From positions 1-53,282 of the forward strand of contig JAFGFZ010000381.1 of NCBI GenBank assembly GCA_016930815.1: a stretch of 53,282 nucleotides of DNA, in the 5' to 3' direction. Shown here one piece after another: positions 44,135 to 52,613 of the stretch (position 1 is the stretch's first letter; each line of letters opens with the position of its first letter). The DNA comes from Pirellulales bacterium (GTDB taxonomy: Bacteria; Planctomycetota; Planctomycetia; Pirellulales; Lacipirellulaceae). A program made the position numbers and the translations under genes. The notes beneath the pieces are model-generated. The model worked only from the letters and a program-made list of their open reading frames with translations. It was not told the origin of the DNA and searched no databases.

Positions 44135-44338
44135 TTAGTACCCATTTCCGCAGAGGGCTTTGCGGATTTTCTTGGAGTAGCTCTCATCCGTTGTTGTTGT
44201 ACCACGGAGCTGCCGTTTCCGTTTCTGGGTCATTCTCGAGGCAAGATGACTGGTTCCGGCCGAGCGATGTTGGACCTTCCCGTTCGCCGTGAGGCGGAAG
44301 CGTTTTTTCGCGCCTTTATGAGTCTTTTGTTTTGGCAT
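44135..44338 (-). CDS. rpmI: Ribosomal protein L35
   Basis: 67 aa from ATG 44338 (MPKQKTHKGAKKRFRLTANG), normal length. The THKGAKKRFRLT and HRSAGTSHLASRMTQKRKRQLR blocks are typical L35. An in-frame ATG at 44362 adds eight residues without support. It has no infC immediately upstream on its strand; the region 44339-44487 must supply its own promoter, because the opposite-strand gene at 44488 interrupts the usual infC-rpmI order. Confidence 0.97.
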   Translation of the reverse strand: MPKQKTHKGAKKRFRLTANGKVQHRSAGTSHLASRMTQKRKRQLRGTTTTDESYSKKIRKALCGNGY

Positions 44339-44474
44339 CGCTCGTATCCGCAGGGTGTTCAACGGAGGGGCCCCGAACCATCGGGTGCCCCATGAGGCGG
44401 GCGGCTCCCATCCTTCCGAAGAGGACTGGCATCGCCCTGTGACGGTTGGTGGCTCGCCTTTTCTAGGAATCTCG

Positions 44475-44490
44475 TATTATAGTAAAAATG
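44475..44490 (+). promoter_or_regulatory. Possible -10 element giving a nearly leaderless transcript
   Basis: TATTAT at 44475-44480 ends 7 bases before the ATG at 44488. A transcript from it would start almost at the start codon. No good -35 box is found at 16-18 bases, so this is weak. Confidence 0.25.
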
Positions 44491-45249
44491 CGACGTTCGC
44501 AAAGGGGGAGTTTCTCATTTGAAAGTCATCGATCCGTGCGATTGCTCACCTACAACATGCACAAGGGAATCGGAGGGCGCGACCGCCGGTATCGGTTCGC
44601 ACGGATACTGGATGTCCTCGAAGCGATCAACCCCGATCTTGTTTGCTTGCAAGAAGTTACCCGCGATGCTCGGAGGACGCGACGTGACAACCAACCGGCC
44701 CTCCTCATGCATTACTTCCATTTTTCAGCCTTCTACCAGGTCAATGTCCACTACCTTCAAGGCGGGTATGGCAATTTGATCCTGAGCCGGTGGCCCATCG
44801 TTACAAGCCACCAAATCTCGCTCCGTTACCGGCAAAAGAAATCCCGTGGAGCCCAACTGGCGGTCATCCAGACGGCCGAAGGACGACTCCACCTGGTCCA
44901 CTGGCACCTCGGATTGGCGATCCGGGAGAGGCAATGGCAGGTGGAATCTCTGCTGAGGCATCAGCGTTTTCGTGAATTGGGCGCACTGCCAACGCTCATG
45001 GTTGGTGACACAAACGATTGGCGAAATCGGTTGATCCACGGCCCACTCGGCGCGGCCGGTTTCGACCACATTACCCGGCCACCCTCACGTTTCCGCACGT
45101 TCCCTGCCTGGATGCCGGTCAGCTCGCTTGATAAGGTTTTCGCACGCGGCCAGATCAAAATCCGGCATGCCTTCGTCGCCCATTCGCGCCTGGCACGCTG
45201 CGCGTCGGACCACCTGCCAGTCGTGGTTGATTTTCACCTCACTTCCTGA
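44488..45249 (+). CDS. Endonuclease/exonuclease/phosphatase-family protein
   Basis: 253 aa. The EEP fold is shown by LLTYNMHKGIGG, INPDLVCLQEV (metal-binding Glu), GNLILSRWPIV, HLVHWHLGLAIRERQWQV (catalytic His), LMVGDTNDW (Asp/Asn pair), SSLDKVFARGQI and CASDHLPVVVDFHL (final Asp-His). All key residues of the family are present. No signal peptide or membrane segment is visible. Substrate unknown: members act on nucleic acids or phospholipid-type phosphodiesters; the short form with YNMHKGIGG often occurs next to phospholipase D/cardiolipin synthase genes, which are not seen here. It lies on the opposite strand inside the infC-rpmI interval, 21 bases from the infC end. Confidence 0.9.
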   Translation: MRRSQRGSFSFESHRSVRLLTYNMHKGIGGRDRRYRFARILDVLEAINPDLVCLQEVTRDARRTRRDNQPALLMHYFHFSAFYQVNVHYLQGGYGNLILSRWPIVTSHQISLRYRQKKSRGAQLAVIQTAEGRLHLVHWHLGLAIRERQWQVESLLRHQRFRELGALPTLMVGDTNDWRNRLIHGPLGAAGFDHITRPPSRFRTFPAWMPVSSLDKVFARGQIKIRHAFVAHSRLARCASDHLPVVVDFHLTS

Positions 45250-45270
45250 ATTCGGATCAAGGGCGATGGC

Positions 45271-45780
45271 CTACTTCGGAGCAAAGGTGACAATGATTCG
45301 CTTGCCCGCCATCTTCGGGGTTTGTTCGAGCTTCGAGACCGGTTCCAATTCGGCGATGAGCCGATCCACGAGCTTGAAGCCCTCATCGATATGGGCGTTC
45401 TCGCGACCGCGGAAAATCACAGAAAAGATGACTTTGTCTTTATGCTCCAGGAAGTCCTTCGCTCGATTCACCTTGGTGAGAAAATCATGCTCGCCGATTT
45501 TCGGACGGAGCCGAATCTCCTTATTCTTTCCATGGTGCATGTGGCTTTTATGTTGCCTTTTTCGCTGCTGGTATTTGAACTTTCCATAGTCCATGATCCG
45601 GCAGACGGGTGGCTTCTCCTGCGGGGCAACTTCGACCAGGTCGAGGCCAATGTTTCGAGCCTTGTCCAATGCCTCTTCCGTGGAGACGATCCCGAGCTGG
45701 GTGCCGTCGGCATCGATCACACGAATCGGCGAGATGCGGATCTGTTCGTTGATCCTTTGTTGCTTACGGTCAGTGGCGAT
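45271..45780 (-). CDS. infC: Translation initiation factor IF-3 with an AUC start codon
   Basis: The conserved core is obvious: GTQLGIVSTEEALDKARNIG, LDLVEVAPQEKPPVCRIMDY, GKFKYQQRKRQHKSH, EIRLRPKIGEHDF, RVIFSVIFRGRE-like text and MAGKRIIVTFAPK. Reading upstream of the first canonical codon (GTG 45720), the frame continues as ATDRKQQRINEQIRISPIRV, the usual IF-3 N-terminus (INEQIR). The only fitting start is ATC at 45780, with AGGAG (45794-45790) 9 bases upstream; ACG one codon earlier is the alternative. This gives 169 aa, close to E. coli IF-3. Known: infC commonly starts at AUU, AUC or AUA, and IF-3 represses its own translation by rejecting such codons. The same regulation is inferred here. 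Confidence 0.93.
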   Translation of the reverse strand: MATDRKQQRINEQIRISPIRVIDADGTQLGIVSTEEALDKARNIGLDLVEVAPQEKPPVCRIMDYGKFKYQQRKRQHKSHMHHGKNKEIRLRPKIGEHDFLTKVNRAKDFLEHKDKVIFSVIFRGRENAHIDEGFKLVDRLIAELEPVSKLEQTPKMAGKRIIVTFAPK

Positions 45781-45838
45781 CGTTCTTTTCTCCTATTCGG
45801 GTTTCAGGAAAGAAAATCTTCTACTCTATTGTAGCGTG

Positions 45839-45867
45839 AGTATCGGCATGTTCGAGGCAGTTGTCAA
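45839..45867 (-). promoter_or_regulatory. Sigma70-type promoter of infC
   Basis: On the minus strand TTGACA (45867-45862), a 17-base spacer and GATACT (45844-45839) lie about 60 bases before the AUC start. The -35 box is a perfect match and the -10 box matches 4 of 6. infC is thus likely transcribed independently of thrS. Confidence 0.55.
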
Positions 45868-45910
45868 CTTTTTTTCACGCGGGTGGGGATTGGATCCAAT
45901 GGTTCGGCCG

Positions 45911-47896
45911 TCAATGGCTGCAGGAACCGCCCCGTTTGGCCGCCGTGCGCACTCTTTTTGCCTCGACTTCCTCCCGGAATTTGGCCATGCAATCAGCCAC
46001 CTTGATCGGTCCCAGGTCGCCATCGATCCGGTCCCGGACCGTCACGGAACCGGCCTCGCGGTCCTTCTCCCCAACAACCAGCATGTACGGAATCAGTTCG
46101 AGTTGCGCCTCACGGATTTTCGCCCCCAGTTTCTGGCTGCGATAATCACCGGCCACTCGGAACCCGGCTGCCCGTAATTCCTTCTCGACCTGCCGTCCGT
46201 ATTCCTCGGACTTTTCACTGACGGTTAGTACCCGAATCTGCTCTGGCGCGAGCCAGAGCGGGAAAGCACCGGCAAAATGTTCGATCAAAATGCCAACGAA
46301 GCGTTCCAGAGAGCCCAGGGGGGCCCGGTGGATCATGACCGGTTCGTGTGGCCGGTTGTCGGCGCCAATGTATTCGAGCCCAAACCGCATTGCACTCGGG
46401 AGATTGTAGTCTAGTTGGACCGTTCCAAGTTGCCATTCGCGGCCGATGCAATCGGTGACAACGAAATCGGCCTTCGGACCATAAAAGGCCGCCTCTCCTA
46501 ATTCAATCGTCAAATCAGGGAGGTGCATCTCCTCGCAGACCTTCTGCAAAGCGGCCTCGGCACGGTCCCAAATCTCTGCGTTGCCAACGTATTTGTCGCT
46601 ATCCCTGTCGCGGAAACCAAGTCGTACCCGGTACTGGTCCATCCCGACTGCTGCGAGCATATTTTGAGTCATTTCAATGCAGCCACGGAACTCGTCGGTA
46701 ACCTGGTCCTCGGTGCAGAAAATATGCGCGTCATCTTGCGTAAAACCCCGAACGCGAGTCATCCCACTGACTTCGCCCGATTGTTCGTAGCGATAAACTG
46801 AACCGAATTCAGCAAGACGCACCGGCAGATCGCGATAGCTGCGGAGCTTCGATTGGTAAATCATAATATGATGTGGGCAGTTCATCGGCTTCAGCAGGTA
46901 CCGTTCGCCATCGTCCATGTCGATGGGTGCAAACTGGCTATCGCTGTAGTAGGGGTAATGCCCGGAGATTTCATACAGCTCCACGCGGCCAATGTGCGGC
47001 GTATAGACGGTTTCATAGTTCCACCGGCGCAATTCGCCCTTGATATAATCTTCGAGAATACCGCGGATCGCGGCCCCTTTCGGTAACCAGAGAACCAGTC
47101 CGGATCCGACCGTTGGATTGACGGCGAAAAGGCCGAGCTGTTTCCCGATCACACGATGGTCGCGTTTTTTCGCCTCTTCGAGTTGGCGAAGATGCTCCGC
47201 CAGCTCCTTCGCGTCAAAAAATGCGGTCCCATAAAGCCGTTGGAGCTGTTGCCGTTTGGCGTCTCCTTTCCAATACGCCCCAGCAACCGATAGGATCTTA
47301 AACGCCTTTCCAATATGGCGCGTGCTGGAGATGTGTTTCCCTCGGCACAGGTCCAAAAACTCCCCGTGGCGGTAGAATGAAACCATCGGTTCGTCGGCCA
47401 GCCCGGTCTCGAGGTGTTCGACCTTGAGTTGCTGATCCAATCCGCGGAATAGCTCAATGGCTTCATCACGAGGCTTGAGGAGCCATTCGAATGGTTCGTC
47501 CGCGGCGATGATCTTAGTCATCTCGGATTCAATCAACGGAAAGTCTTCCTCCGAGAGAGAATGATCCAGGTCGAAATCGTAATAGAATCCATTGGCTGTG
47601 GTTGGCCCGAATGCAAGCTGCACTCCATCCCAGAGACGCATCACGGCTTGGGCCATCACATGGGCACATGAGTGCCGCATCACATCCAATGCTTCCGGGT
47701 CTTTCTTGGCCAGAATCCGCAGCACGACCTCACCTCTTTCGGGGAGTGGCGCGTGCAGGTCGATGAGCTCGCCGTCGACCTCAGCAACCATGGCGGCTTT
47801 CGCTAGAGCGGGACTGATCGAATGGGCGACGTCATACGACGAAACCGACGAAGAAAAATCTTTCCGGCTTCCATCCGGGAATGTAACGGTGAGCAT
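45911..47896 (-). CDS. thrS: Threonyl-tRNA synthetase
   Basis: 661 aa, full length. Domains in order: N-terminal TGS ([14 protein letters not shown], 1-~62); editing domain with [12 protein letters not shown] (HxxxH) and LCRGKHI; class II core with zinc-site [10 protein letters not shown], motif 2 [25 protein letters not shown]-type segment [16 protein letters not shown], and motif 3 [15 protein letters not shown]-terminal anticodon domain ([34 protein letters not shown]). It ends 130 bases before the infC start, leads the translation cluster and has a long leader with hairpins (next entries). Confidence 0.98.
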   Translation of the reverse strand: MLTVTFPDGSRKDFSSSVSSYDVAHSISPALAKAAMVAEVDGELIDLHAPLPERGEVVLRILAKKDPEALDVMRHSCAHVMAQAVMRLWDGVQLAFGPTTANGFYYDFDLDHSLSEEDFPLIESEMTKIIAADEPFEWLLKPRDEAIELFRGLDQQLKVEHLETGLADEPMVSFYRHGEFLDLCRGKHISSTRHIGKAFKILSVAGAYWKGDAKRQQLQRLYGTAFFDAKELAEHLRQLEEAKKRDHRVIGKQLGLFAVNPTVGSGLVLWLPKGAAIRGILEDYIKGELRRWNYETVYTPHIGRVELYEISGHYPYYSDSQFAPIDMDDGERYLLKPMNCPHHIMIYQSKLRSYRDLPVRLAEFGSVYRYEQSGEVSGMTRVRGFTQDDAHIFCTEDQVTDEFRGCIEMTQNMLAAVGMDQYRVRLGFRDRDSDKYVGNAEIWDRAEAALQKVCEEMHLPDLTIELGEAAFYGPKADFVVTDCIGREWQLGTVQLDYNLPSAMRFGLEYIGADNRPHEPVMIHRAPLGSLERFVGILIEHFAGAFPLWLAPEQIRVLTVSEKSEEYGRQVEKELRAAGFRVAGDYRSQKLGAKIREAQLELIPYMLVVGEKDREAGSVTVRDRIDGDLGPIKVADCMAKFREEVEAKRVRTAAKRGGSCSH

Positions 47897-48083
47897 CGTT
47901 CGTTATTCTGTTGACCGTTGCACGGGCAATGGACCAGGGTGCCCATCGTAAGCCCGGCACAAGTTAGGTAAATTGTTTCCATCGAGGGGCATCGACTATG
48001 CCGGCGTCCGTGAAGCATCCCCCACGATGGCCGTTGGTGGGCAATGGTCCCCTTGCCGCCATGGGTACCTCTCACAGACACGT
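47897..48083 (-). promoter_or_regulatory. Long thrS leader with two related hairpins
   Basis: If transcription starts near 48083 (see promoter at 48090), thrS has a leader of about 187 bases. On the minus strand it contains two potential hairpins: one closing GGCAA...TTGCC (about 48040-48058) and one closing GGGC...GCCC (47924-47944). Both contain CCATTGCCC. In E. coli, thrS is repressed by its own enzyme through tRNA-like hairpins ahead of the start; a similar operator is possible but not shown. No T-box motif was seen. Confidence 0.3.
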
Positions 48084-48089
48084 TTGCCC

Positions 48090-48118
48090 ATCATTTCAAC
48101 ACCCCTTTCGAGTGTCAA
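48090..48118 (-). promoter_or_regulatory. Possible sigma70-type promoter of thrS
   Basis: On the minus strand TTGACA (48118-48113), a 17-base spacer and AATGAT (48095-48090). Perfect -35, 4 of 6 in the -10. The remaining upstream region to 48478 shows no gene or RNA I can support. Confidence 0.4.
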
Positions 48119-48478
48119 CCGGCCTTGTCATTCATTTCCGTCTTTATAACATAACGGGCCGTGCAAGGTGATCCCGATTGTCGGGATGCTCCAGGTGCAA
48201 CAACCGTCCGTGCCGCCACGCAGTCATTTGGTTGAAGTTTCATCGGCCCAGCCCCAGGGAGCCCCTCTCAAATCCCATTCTCCCGGGATTGCCGTTAGGA
48301 TCCCCCAAATTACCACCAGGGGGGCTGGCCACGACCGATCCGGCGGCAAGAATTTCTTGGATTTTTCGTGGCAAGTCAATTATCCTGGAAGATGGAATAA
48401 TTTACGGCATGCCCGCCGAACAACAGGGTATCATGGGCTTCGTACCAAAACCAAATCGCACTCTTGGGAGATCATACG

Positions 48479-49279
48479 ATGATTCGCATCGGTTTCTGGG
48501 CCTTAGGCTCTTTGGTAGGGACCACATTGACTTGGGGGACACTCTTGGCTGGAGAGAAAGCGGCTTCCTTGCCATCGGATCTGGACTCCCAGGTCGCAGG
48601 GACGACGGTGGAATTATTCCAAGCGATGAAAGATGGCACGATTGATGTCAAGTTCATTCCTAAAAACGCGTCCCAGGCCCGCGTCATGATCACGAACAAG
48701 ACTGAACAGCCGGTGCAAATTCGGCTCCCGGAGGCCTTTGCCGGAGTTCCCGTCCTGGCCCAATTCGGGGGTGGGGGCGGTAATCTTGGGGGTGGCGGTG
48801 GTAGCAACTGGGGTGGCGGAAGCCAGGGGACTGGAGGTGGTTGGGGCGGTGGTGGTGGCATGGGCGGCATGGGGGGCGGCATGTTCAATGTGGCACCGGA
48901 ACAGACCCGGAAAATCTCGGTCAATACCGTCTGCCTCGATCACGGCAAACCCGATCCGAATCCAAGGATCCCCTACGAGATCCGACCGGTCGAATCGTAT
49001 GTTCATCGTGCCGATGTCATCGAGCTGATCAAAGCCTTCGGCCGCGGTGAAATCCACCCCGGTGCAGCCCAAGCCGCGGCATGGCACCTGAACAACGATA
49101 TCAGCTGGCAGGAATTGAAGAACAAGATGCGGGGTCCAAAAGATCCGCGATTTGGTCCCCAAACAGCCTACTTTTCGGCCTATGAAATCCAGGCCGCGAT
49201 GAGCGTGGCCCAAGAAGCACGCCGCTTGGCAAAAGAGGCCGGGACCGATCCCGGGAAACTGGACTCCATGAGCCGGTAG
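48479..49279 (+). CDS. Secreted protein with a glycine-rich central stretch, unknown function
   Basis: 266 aa from ATG 48479, 8 bases after GGGAG. A signal peptide (MIRIGFWALGSLVGTTLTWGTLLAG) precedes a short beta-like domain (GTIDVKFIPKNASQARVMIT, PVQIRLPEAFAGVPVLAQF). About 40 residues of Gly with scattered Asn, Trp, Ser and Met follow (roughly 97-138). The C-terminal part (PEQTRKISVNTVCLDHGKPD, YVHRADVIELIKAFGRGEIH, AAQAAAWHLNNDISWQEL) is helical and resembles proteins I have seen annotated as hypothetical in planctomycetes. The Gly-rich part has the usual length variability of such stretches. No partner is indicated by the neighbours. Confidence 0.8.
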   Translation: MIRIGFWALGSLVGTTLTWGTLLAGEKAASLPSDLDSQVAGTTVELFQAMKDGTIDVKFIPKNASQARVMITNKTEQPVQIRLPEAFAGVPVLAQFGGGGGNLGGGGGSNWGGGSQGTGGGWGGGGGMGGMGGGMFNVAPEQTRKISVNTVCLDHGKPDPNPRIPYEIRPVESYVHRADVIELIKAFGRGEIHPGAAQAAAWHLNNDISWQELKNKMRGPKDPRFGPQTAYFSAYEIQAAMSVAQEARRLAKEAGTDPGKLDSMSR

Positions 49280-49320
49280 ACCGATCGAGCCGAGGTGATT
49301 TTGATGGATGGCCAGCCCTG

Positions 49321-50982
49321 TCATGCCGCGACCGGCTGGGATTGCCGAAGCCGGCTGAGCAGGCTGCGGATCTGTTGCTGGTATTCGGATCGTTCCGCCT
49401 CCCAGCGATTTTCACGTTCGGCAAAGTAGTTCTCTTGCCGGTCGAGTTCTTGCTCACGGGCCACCAGCCGGGCAGCCTGCTGTTCCAGGTCACTCTGCCG
49501 CCTGCGAACCCATTCATCCAGTGCGTCCCGCTGAGAGAGGAGTTTTTCGTGTTCGGCCAGCAAATCCTGCCGCGCCGTTTGCAGCTCCGATGCGTGGCGG
49601 GCTAGAGCACCTGCATGCATTCGGTACTGGTCGGCGAGCTTCTCCCGCGTCTGGGCAATGGATCGAGCGAGGGATGCTGGTGCCAGAGCACCCGACAACT
49701 GGGCATAAATCTCCTCGGTCGCCAATCGCATTTCCAGGACCTCGCGCTGGGCATGGGTGATTTCGTCCTGGATCCGTGCGAGGGCCGATTCGCGGTGGTC
49801 CAACTCCTGTTCGCGCCGTGCAAGGTTTTTCCGCTGCCGGATGAACTCCGATTCGACCTCCGCCCGCTCTCGGACCAACGCACTCCGTTGACAGGCCATG
49901 TCCTGCTCGAACCGGCGACGATCCGCCGCCTGCTCCTGGCGGGCCGCGATCAGCTCGGCCTGCTGTTCGGCTAATAGGCTTTCCGATTGTTCTAAATAGA
50001 GGCGGCGATCTTCCAGGGCACCCGCCTCCTCTTGAAGCACGCTTATCCGGCGTTCCGTCACACCAAGCCGCTCATACCGGGTGATCGCAATTTCAATCTC
50101 GCGGGCCCGATACGTAAGTTGTTCTTCCTGGCTGGCCAGATCTTCTGACTTTTGCTCCAGCTCCAGCTTCCATTGCTCCAATGCCGCTTTTGACTGATCC
50201 AATGCAGCCATCTGACTTGCATATTCCTTCTGGCGCCTGGATAGTTCAGCCTCGCGGCCGTTTAGCTCCTCGGAGAGCTTGTTGAGGTCCTCGGCTCGGC
50301 ATTGAACCATGTGCTGTTGGTCGGCCAGTCGAACTCGATCAGCGGAAAACTGTTCGATATCGCAGTAGAGCTGTGCCTTGCACTCGTCCAGTTCACGGTG
50401 CCGGCTTTCCAATCCTGTCGCTTGAGAATTCAATTCCTGGAGTCTAACCGCGACTGCCTGGCGGTCGTGATCTAGACGTGCCACTTGCTGGTCCAGTTCT
50501 TGGCGGCAGTCCTCAAGATCCTGCATTGCCTGGGCCAGGCGGGCCTCCCGATCCGAAATCGCCGCTTCCCTCGCAGCCAGTTCCAGGCCTCGATCACCGT
50601 CATCCCACCATTGGTCTCTGGATGGACTTCCTTCCCGCTCAACTTCCGAGAGATCCCCAACGGAATCCTCCTCGTGTTGCGGAGGCTGGTTCTGGTGCCC
50701 TTTGAGCCGGAGCCGGGCCTTCCGGACCTTGTTCTCAAAGGCCGCCTGCTCGGCGTTGAGGACCGCCTCTCGGTGGTCCAATTCCTTCTGCCGGGCGTAC
50801 AGGAGTTGAGCCAATTCGGCTGCCTGATCTTCTACCGCGGGGGTGGGCGATGTCCCTGGGCCCCCCGGCGGTTCCGAGGCGGCCGCCGAAGCCGTATGCG
50901 CGCTATCGATCCGAGTCTGGTCCGTTGTTCTGGCCGCTTTGATCGACCGCTCAGAAGAAAGCGATGGAGCCGTTTCCGCCAT
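49321..50982 (-). CDS. Long coiled-coil protein of unknown function
   Basis: 553 aa. After a disordered, Ser/Ala/Pro-rich N-terminus (1-~50) nearly the whole protein is Glu/Gln/Arg/Leu-rich coiled coil with recurring phrases such as RQKELDHREAVLNAEQAAFE, RREQELDHRESALARIQDE and AREQELDRQENYFAERENRW, which look like internally repeated units. A Gly/Asp break lies near 100-130 (PPQHEEDSVGDLSEVEREG). No membrane segment or catalytic motif is seen. It could be a cytoskeletal or filament-like protein, as bacterial coiled-coil-rich proteins often are, but this is inference. Ends converge with the glycine-rich gene 41 bases away. Confidence 0.85.
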   Translation of the reverse strand: MAETAPSLSSERSIKAARTTDQTRIDSAHTASAAASEPPGGPGTSPTPAVEDQAAELAQLLYARQKELDHREAVLNAEQAAFENKVRKARLRLKGHQNQPPQHEEDSVGDLSEVEREGSPSRDQWWDDGDRGLELAAREAAISDREARLAQAMQDLEDCRQELDQQVARLDHDRQAVAVRLQELNSQATGLESRHRELDECKAQLYCDIEQFSADRVRLADQQHMVQCRAEDLNKLSEELNGREAELSRRQKEYASQMAALDQSKAALEQWKLELEQKSEDLASQEEQLTYRAREIEIAITRYERLGVTERRISVLQEEAGALEDRRLYLEQSESLLAEQQAELIAARQEQAADRRRFEQDMACQRSALVRERAEVESEFIRQRKNLARREQELDHRESALARIQDEITHAQREVLEMRLATEEIYAQLSGALAPASLARSIAQTREKLADQYRMHAGALARHASELQTARQDLLAEHEKLLSQRDALDEWVRRRQSDLEQQAARLVAREQELDRQENYFAERENRWEAERSEYQQQIRSLLSRLRQSQPVAA

Positions 50983-51150
50983 GGCGTCCCTGCCTGGATC
51001 CTGGAAGAGGAGATTCGCCCAACCTCATGTCGCCGGTGCCGGTACAGTCAGGCCAGGCCGCAAAAATTCTCTATCTTTCCTAATCGGCATGCGGCGACCG
51101 GAAGTTAAATGATAGAAATCAACAGGGGGTAACAAATTTTAAACAGCATT

Positions 51151-51474
51151 TCATGCATTCGCCTCGTCGAGGGCATTTTGAAGCCGAGCCTTCGGCTGAA
51201 TTCCAACAAACCGGTCAACCACCTCACCGTTTTTAAAGATCATCAGCGTCGGAATACTACTGATTCCATAATTCTGAGCTACCTGTGGCGAGTTGTCTAC
51301 GTTGACTTTGCCTATTTTAACAGAGCCAGCGTTTTCGCGGGCCAGTTCTTCAATGATGGGGGTGATCTGACGGCAGGGACCACACCAGGGTGCCCAAAAA
51401 TCAACGAGGACAGGGTCTGACGAATCAACGACCTCGCTTTGGAAGTTCTTATCATTGAATTCATTGATGGCCAT
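51151..51474 (-). CDS. trxA: Thioredoxin
   Basis: 107 aa from ATG 51474, preceded by AAAGGTG with 7-8 base spacing. DPVLVDFWAPWCGPCRQITP holds the WCGPC redox site; VNVDNSPQVAQNYGISSIPT has the cis-Pro loop; FKNGEVVDRFVGIQPKARL completes the fold. Cytoplasmic disulfide reductase. An in-frame start at 51537 would add 21 residues without family support. A strong promoter lies at 51565. Confidence 0.97.
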   Translation of the reverse strand: MAINEFNDKNFQSEVVDSSDPVLVDFWAPWCGPCRQITPIIEELARENAGSVKIGKVNVDNSPQVAQNYGISSIPTLMIFKNGEVVDRFVGIQPKARLQNALDEANA

Positions 51475-51564
51475 ATCGTTCACCTTTTGCTGGAAGCTTG
51501 ATGGGACCGGGAATCGACATAAAGGCTTTCTGGACAAAGTCAGAGTGCCAGTTTGAGAAGAACG

Positions 51565-51592
51565 ATTATAGAGGTCGAAAGGGGGGAGTCAA
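51565..51592 (-). promoter_or_regulatory. Strong sigma70-type promoter of trxA
   Basis: On the minus strand TTGACT (51592-51587), a 16-base spacer and a perfect TATAAT (51570-51565). The -35 box lies over the last codons and stop of mqnD. The leader to ATG 51474 is about 85 bases. Confidence 0.6.
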
Positions 51593-52449
51593 ACCACGAA
51601 TTCTGGCGTGATTGGTTCGGCGAGGATACCGGCTTCATACCCCCAATGGAGGAGTTTTTCAACTGCCTGGCGGCCCCGAGGGCCCAAGTCCAGTGTCCAG
51701 TCGTTGACATACATTCCGATGAATGTATCGGATCGGACGACGTCTAAATCCCGGCCAAATCGCCTGGCATATTCGATTGCCTCCATGCGGTGGTTCAATG
51801 CGTATCGGATGCTTTGCTTGAGGAATCGTTGGACGTCCTGTATGGTTTGACGGCCAAGGTCCTTCCGGATGGCATTGCCTCCGAGTGGGAGGGGTAAGCC
51901 AGTTTCTGTTTTCCACCAGGCCCCCAGGTCGACAACAAGCTGCAACTGATAGTCGCCATACGTCAGCTGCCCTTCATGGATGATCAGGCCCGCATCGACT
52001 TTCTGGCCTTGGTATTCTCCCGCCCGGACGGCCGGGATGATCTGATCGAAAGGTACCACAACAAATGCGAAGTCATTCCCCAATCGAAGCCTCAAGGCCA
52101 GATAAGCACTCGTCCATTCCCCTGGGATCGCGATGATTCTGTCTCGCAAATCATCGATGGAACATGCCTTTGGCATCACGACCATCGGGCCATAACCGTC
52201 CCCCATACTGGCCCCACACGAGCAGAGCTCATAGCGGTCATGGACATAGGCGTAGGCGTGGATGCTGATGGCCGTCAGTTCAAGGTCCGCAGAGAGGGCA
52301 CGGCGGTTGAGTGTCTCGATATCGACCAATTCATGTTCGAAACGGTAATTGCCCGTATCAATCTTGCCGTTCGCCAGGGCGTGAAACATGAATGCGTCAT
52401 CGGGATCCGGGCTGTGCCCGACACGGATCAGTTGCTTGGACAGAGGCAT
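51589..52449 (-). CDS. mqnD: 1,4-dihydroxy-6-naphthoate synthase (futalosine menaquinone pathway)
   Basis: 286 aa from ATG 52449 (MPLSKQLIRVG), with AAGGAA about 8 bases upstream; an upstream start at 52506 lacks support. The MqnD signature RVGHSPDPDDAFMFHALANG is at the N-terminus, followed by LELTAISIHAYAYVHDRYEL, GASMGDGYGPMVVM, IPGEWTSAYLALRL, VDAGLIIHEGQLTYG and LPLGGNAIRKDLG, all typical of this periplasmic-binding-protein-like fold. Known reaction: conversion of cyclic de-hypoxanthinyl futalosine to 1,4-dihydroxy-6-naphthoate. The other mqn genes are not in the window. The organism therefore probably makes menaquinone by the futalosine route. Confidence 0.95.
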   Translation of the reverse strand: MPLSKQLIRVGHSPDPDDAFMFHALANGKIDTGNYRFEHELVDIETLNRRALSADLELTAISIHAYAYVHDRYELCSCGASMGDGYGPMVVMPKACSIDDLRDRIIAIPGEWTSAYLALRLRLGNDFAFVVVPFDQIIPAVRAGEYQGQKVDAGLIIHEGQLTYGDYQLQLVVDLGAWWKTETGLPLPLGGNAIRKDLGRQTIQDVQRFLKQSIRYALNHRMEAIEYARRFGRDLDVVRSDTFIGMYVNDWTLDLGPRGRQAVEKLLHWGYEAGILAEPITPEFVV

Positions 52450-52613
52450 AGGCCGTTCCTTCGGGAACCGATTCTTTTCTGGACCGGGTTCCATAGAGCG
52501 ATACACGGAGAATGTACCAGGGCGCCCATCAGAGCTCCGGTTCCATTGGGCAGATCATTTACCACAGAGTCCATTGGCTATGGTGCCATTCGTACAAGGC
52601 CTACTATACCGCG

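Noticed and set aside
48168-48482. Overlapping plus-strand frames upstream of the glycine-rich gene
   Set aside because: Low-information protein text, no ribosome-binding site, and one would overlap the well-supported start at 48479.
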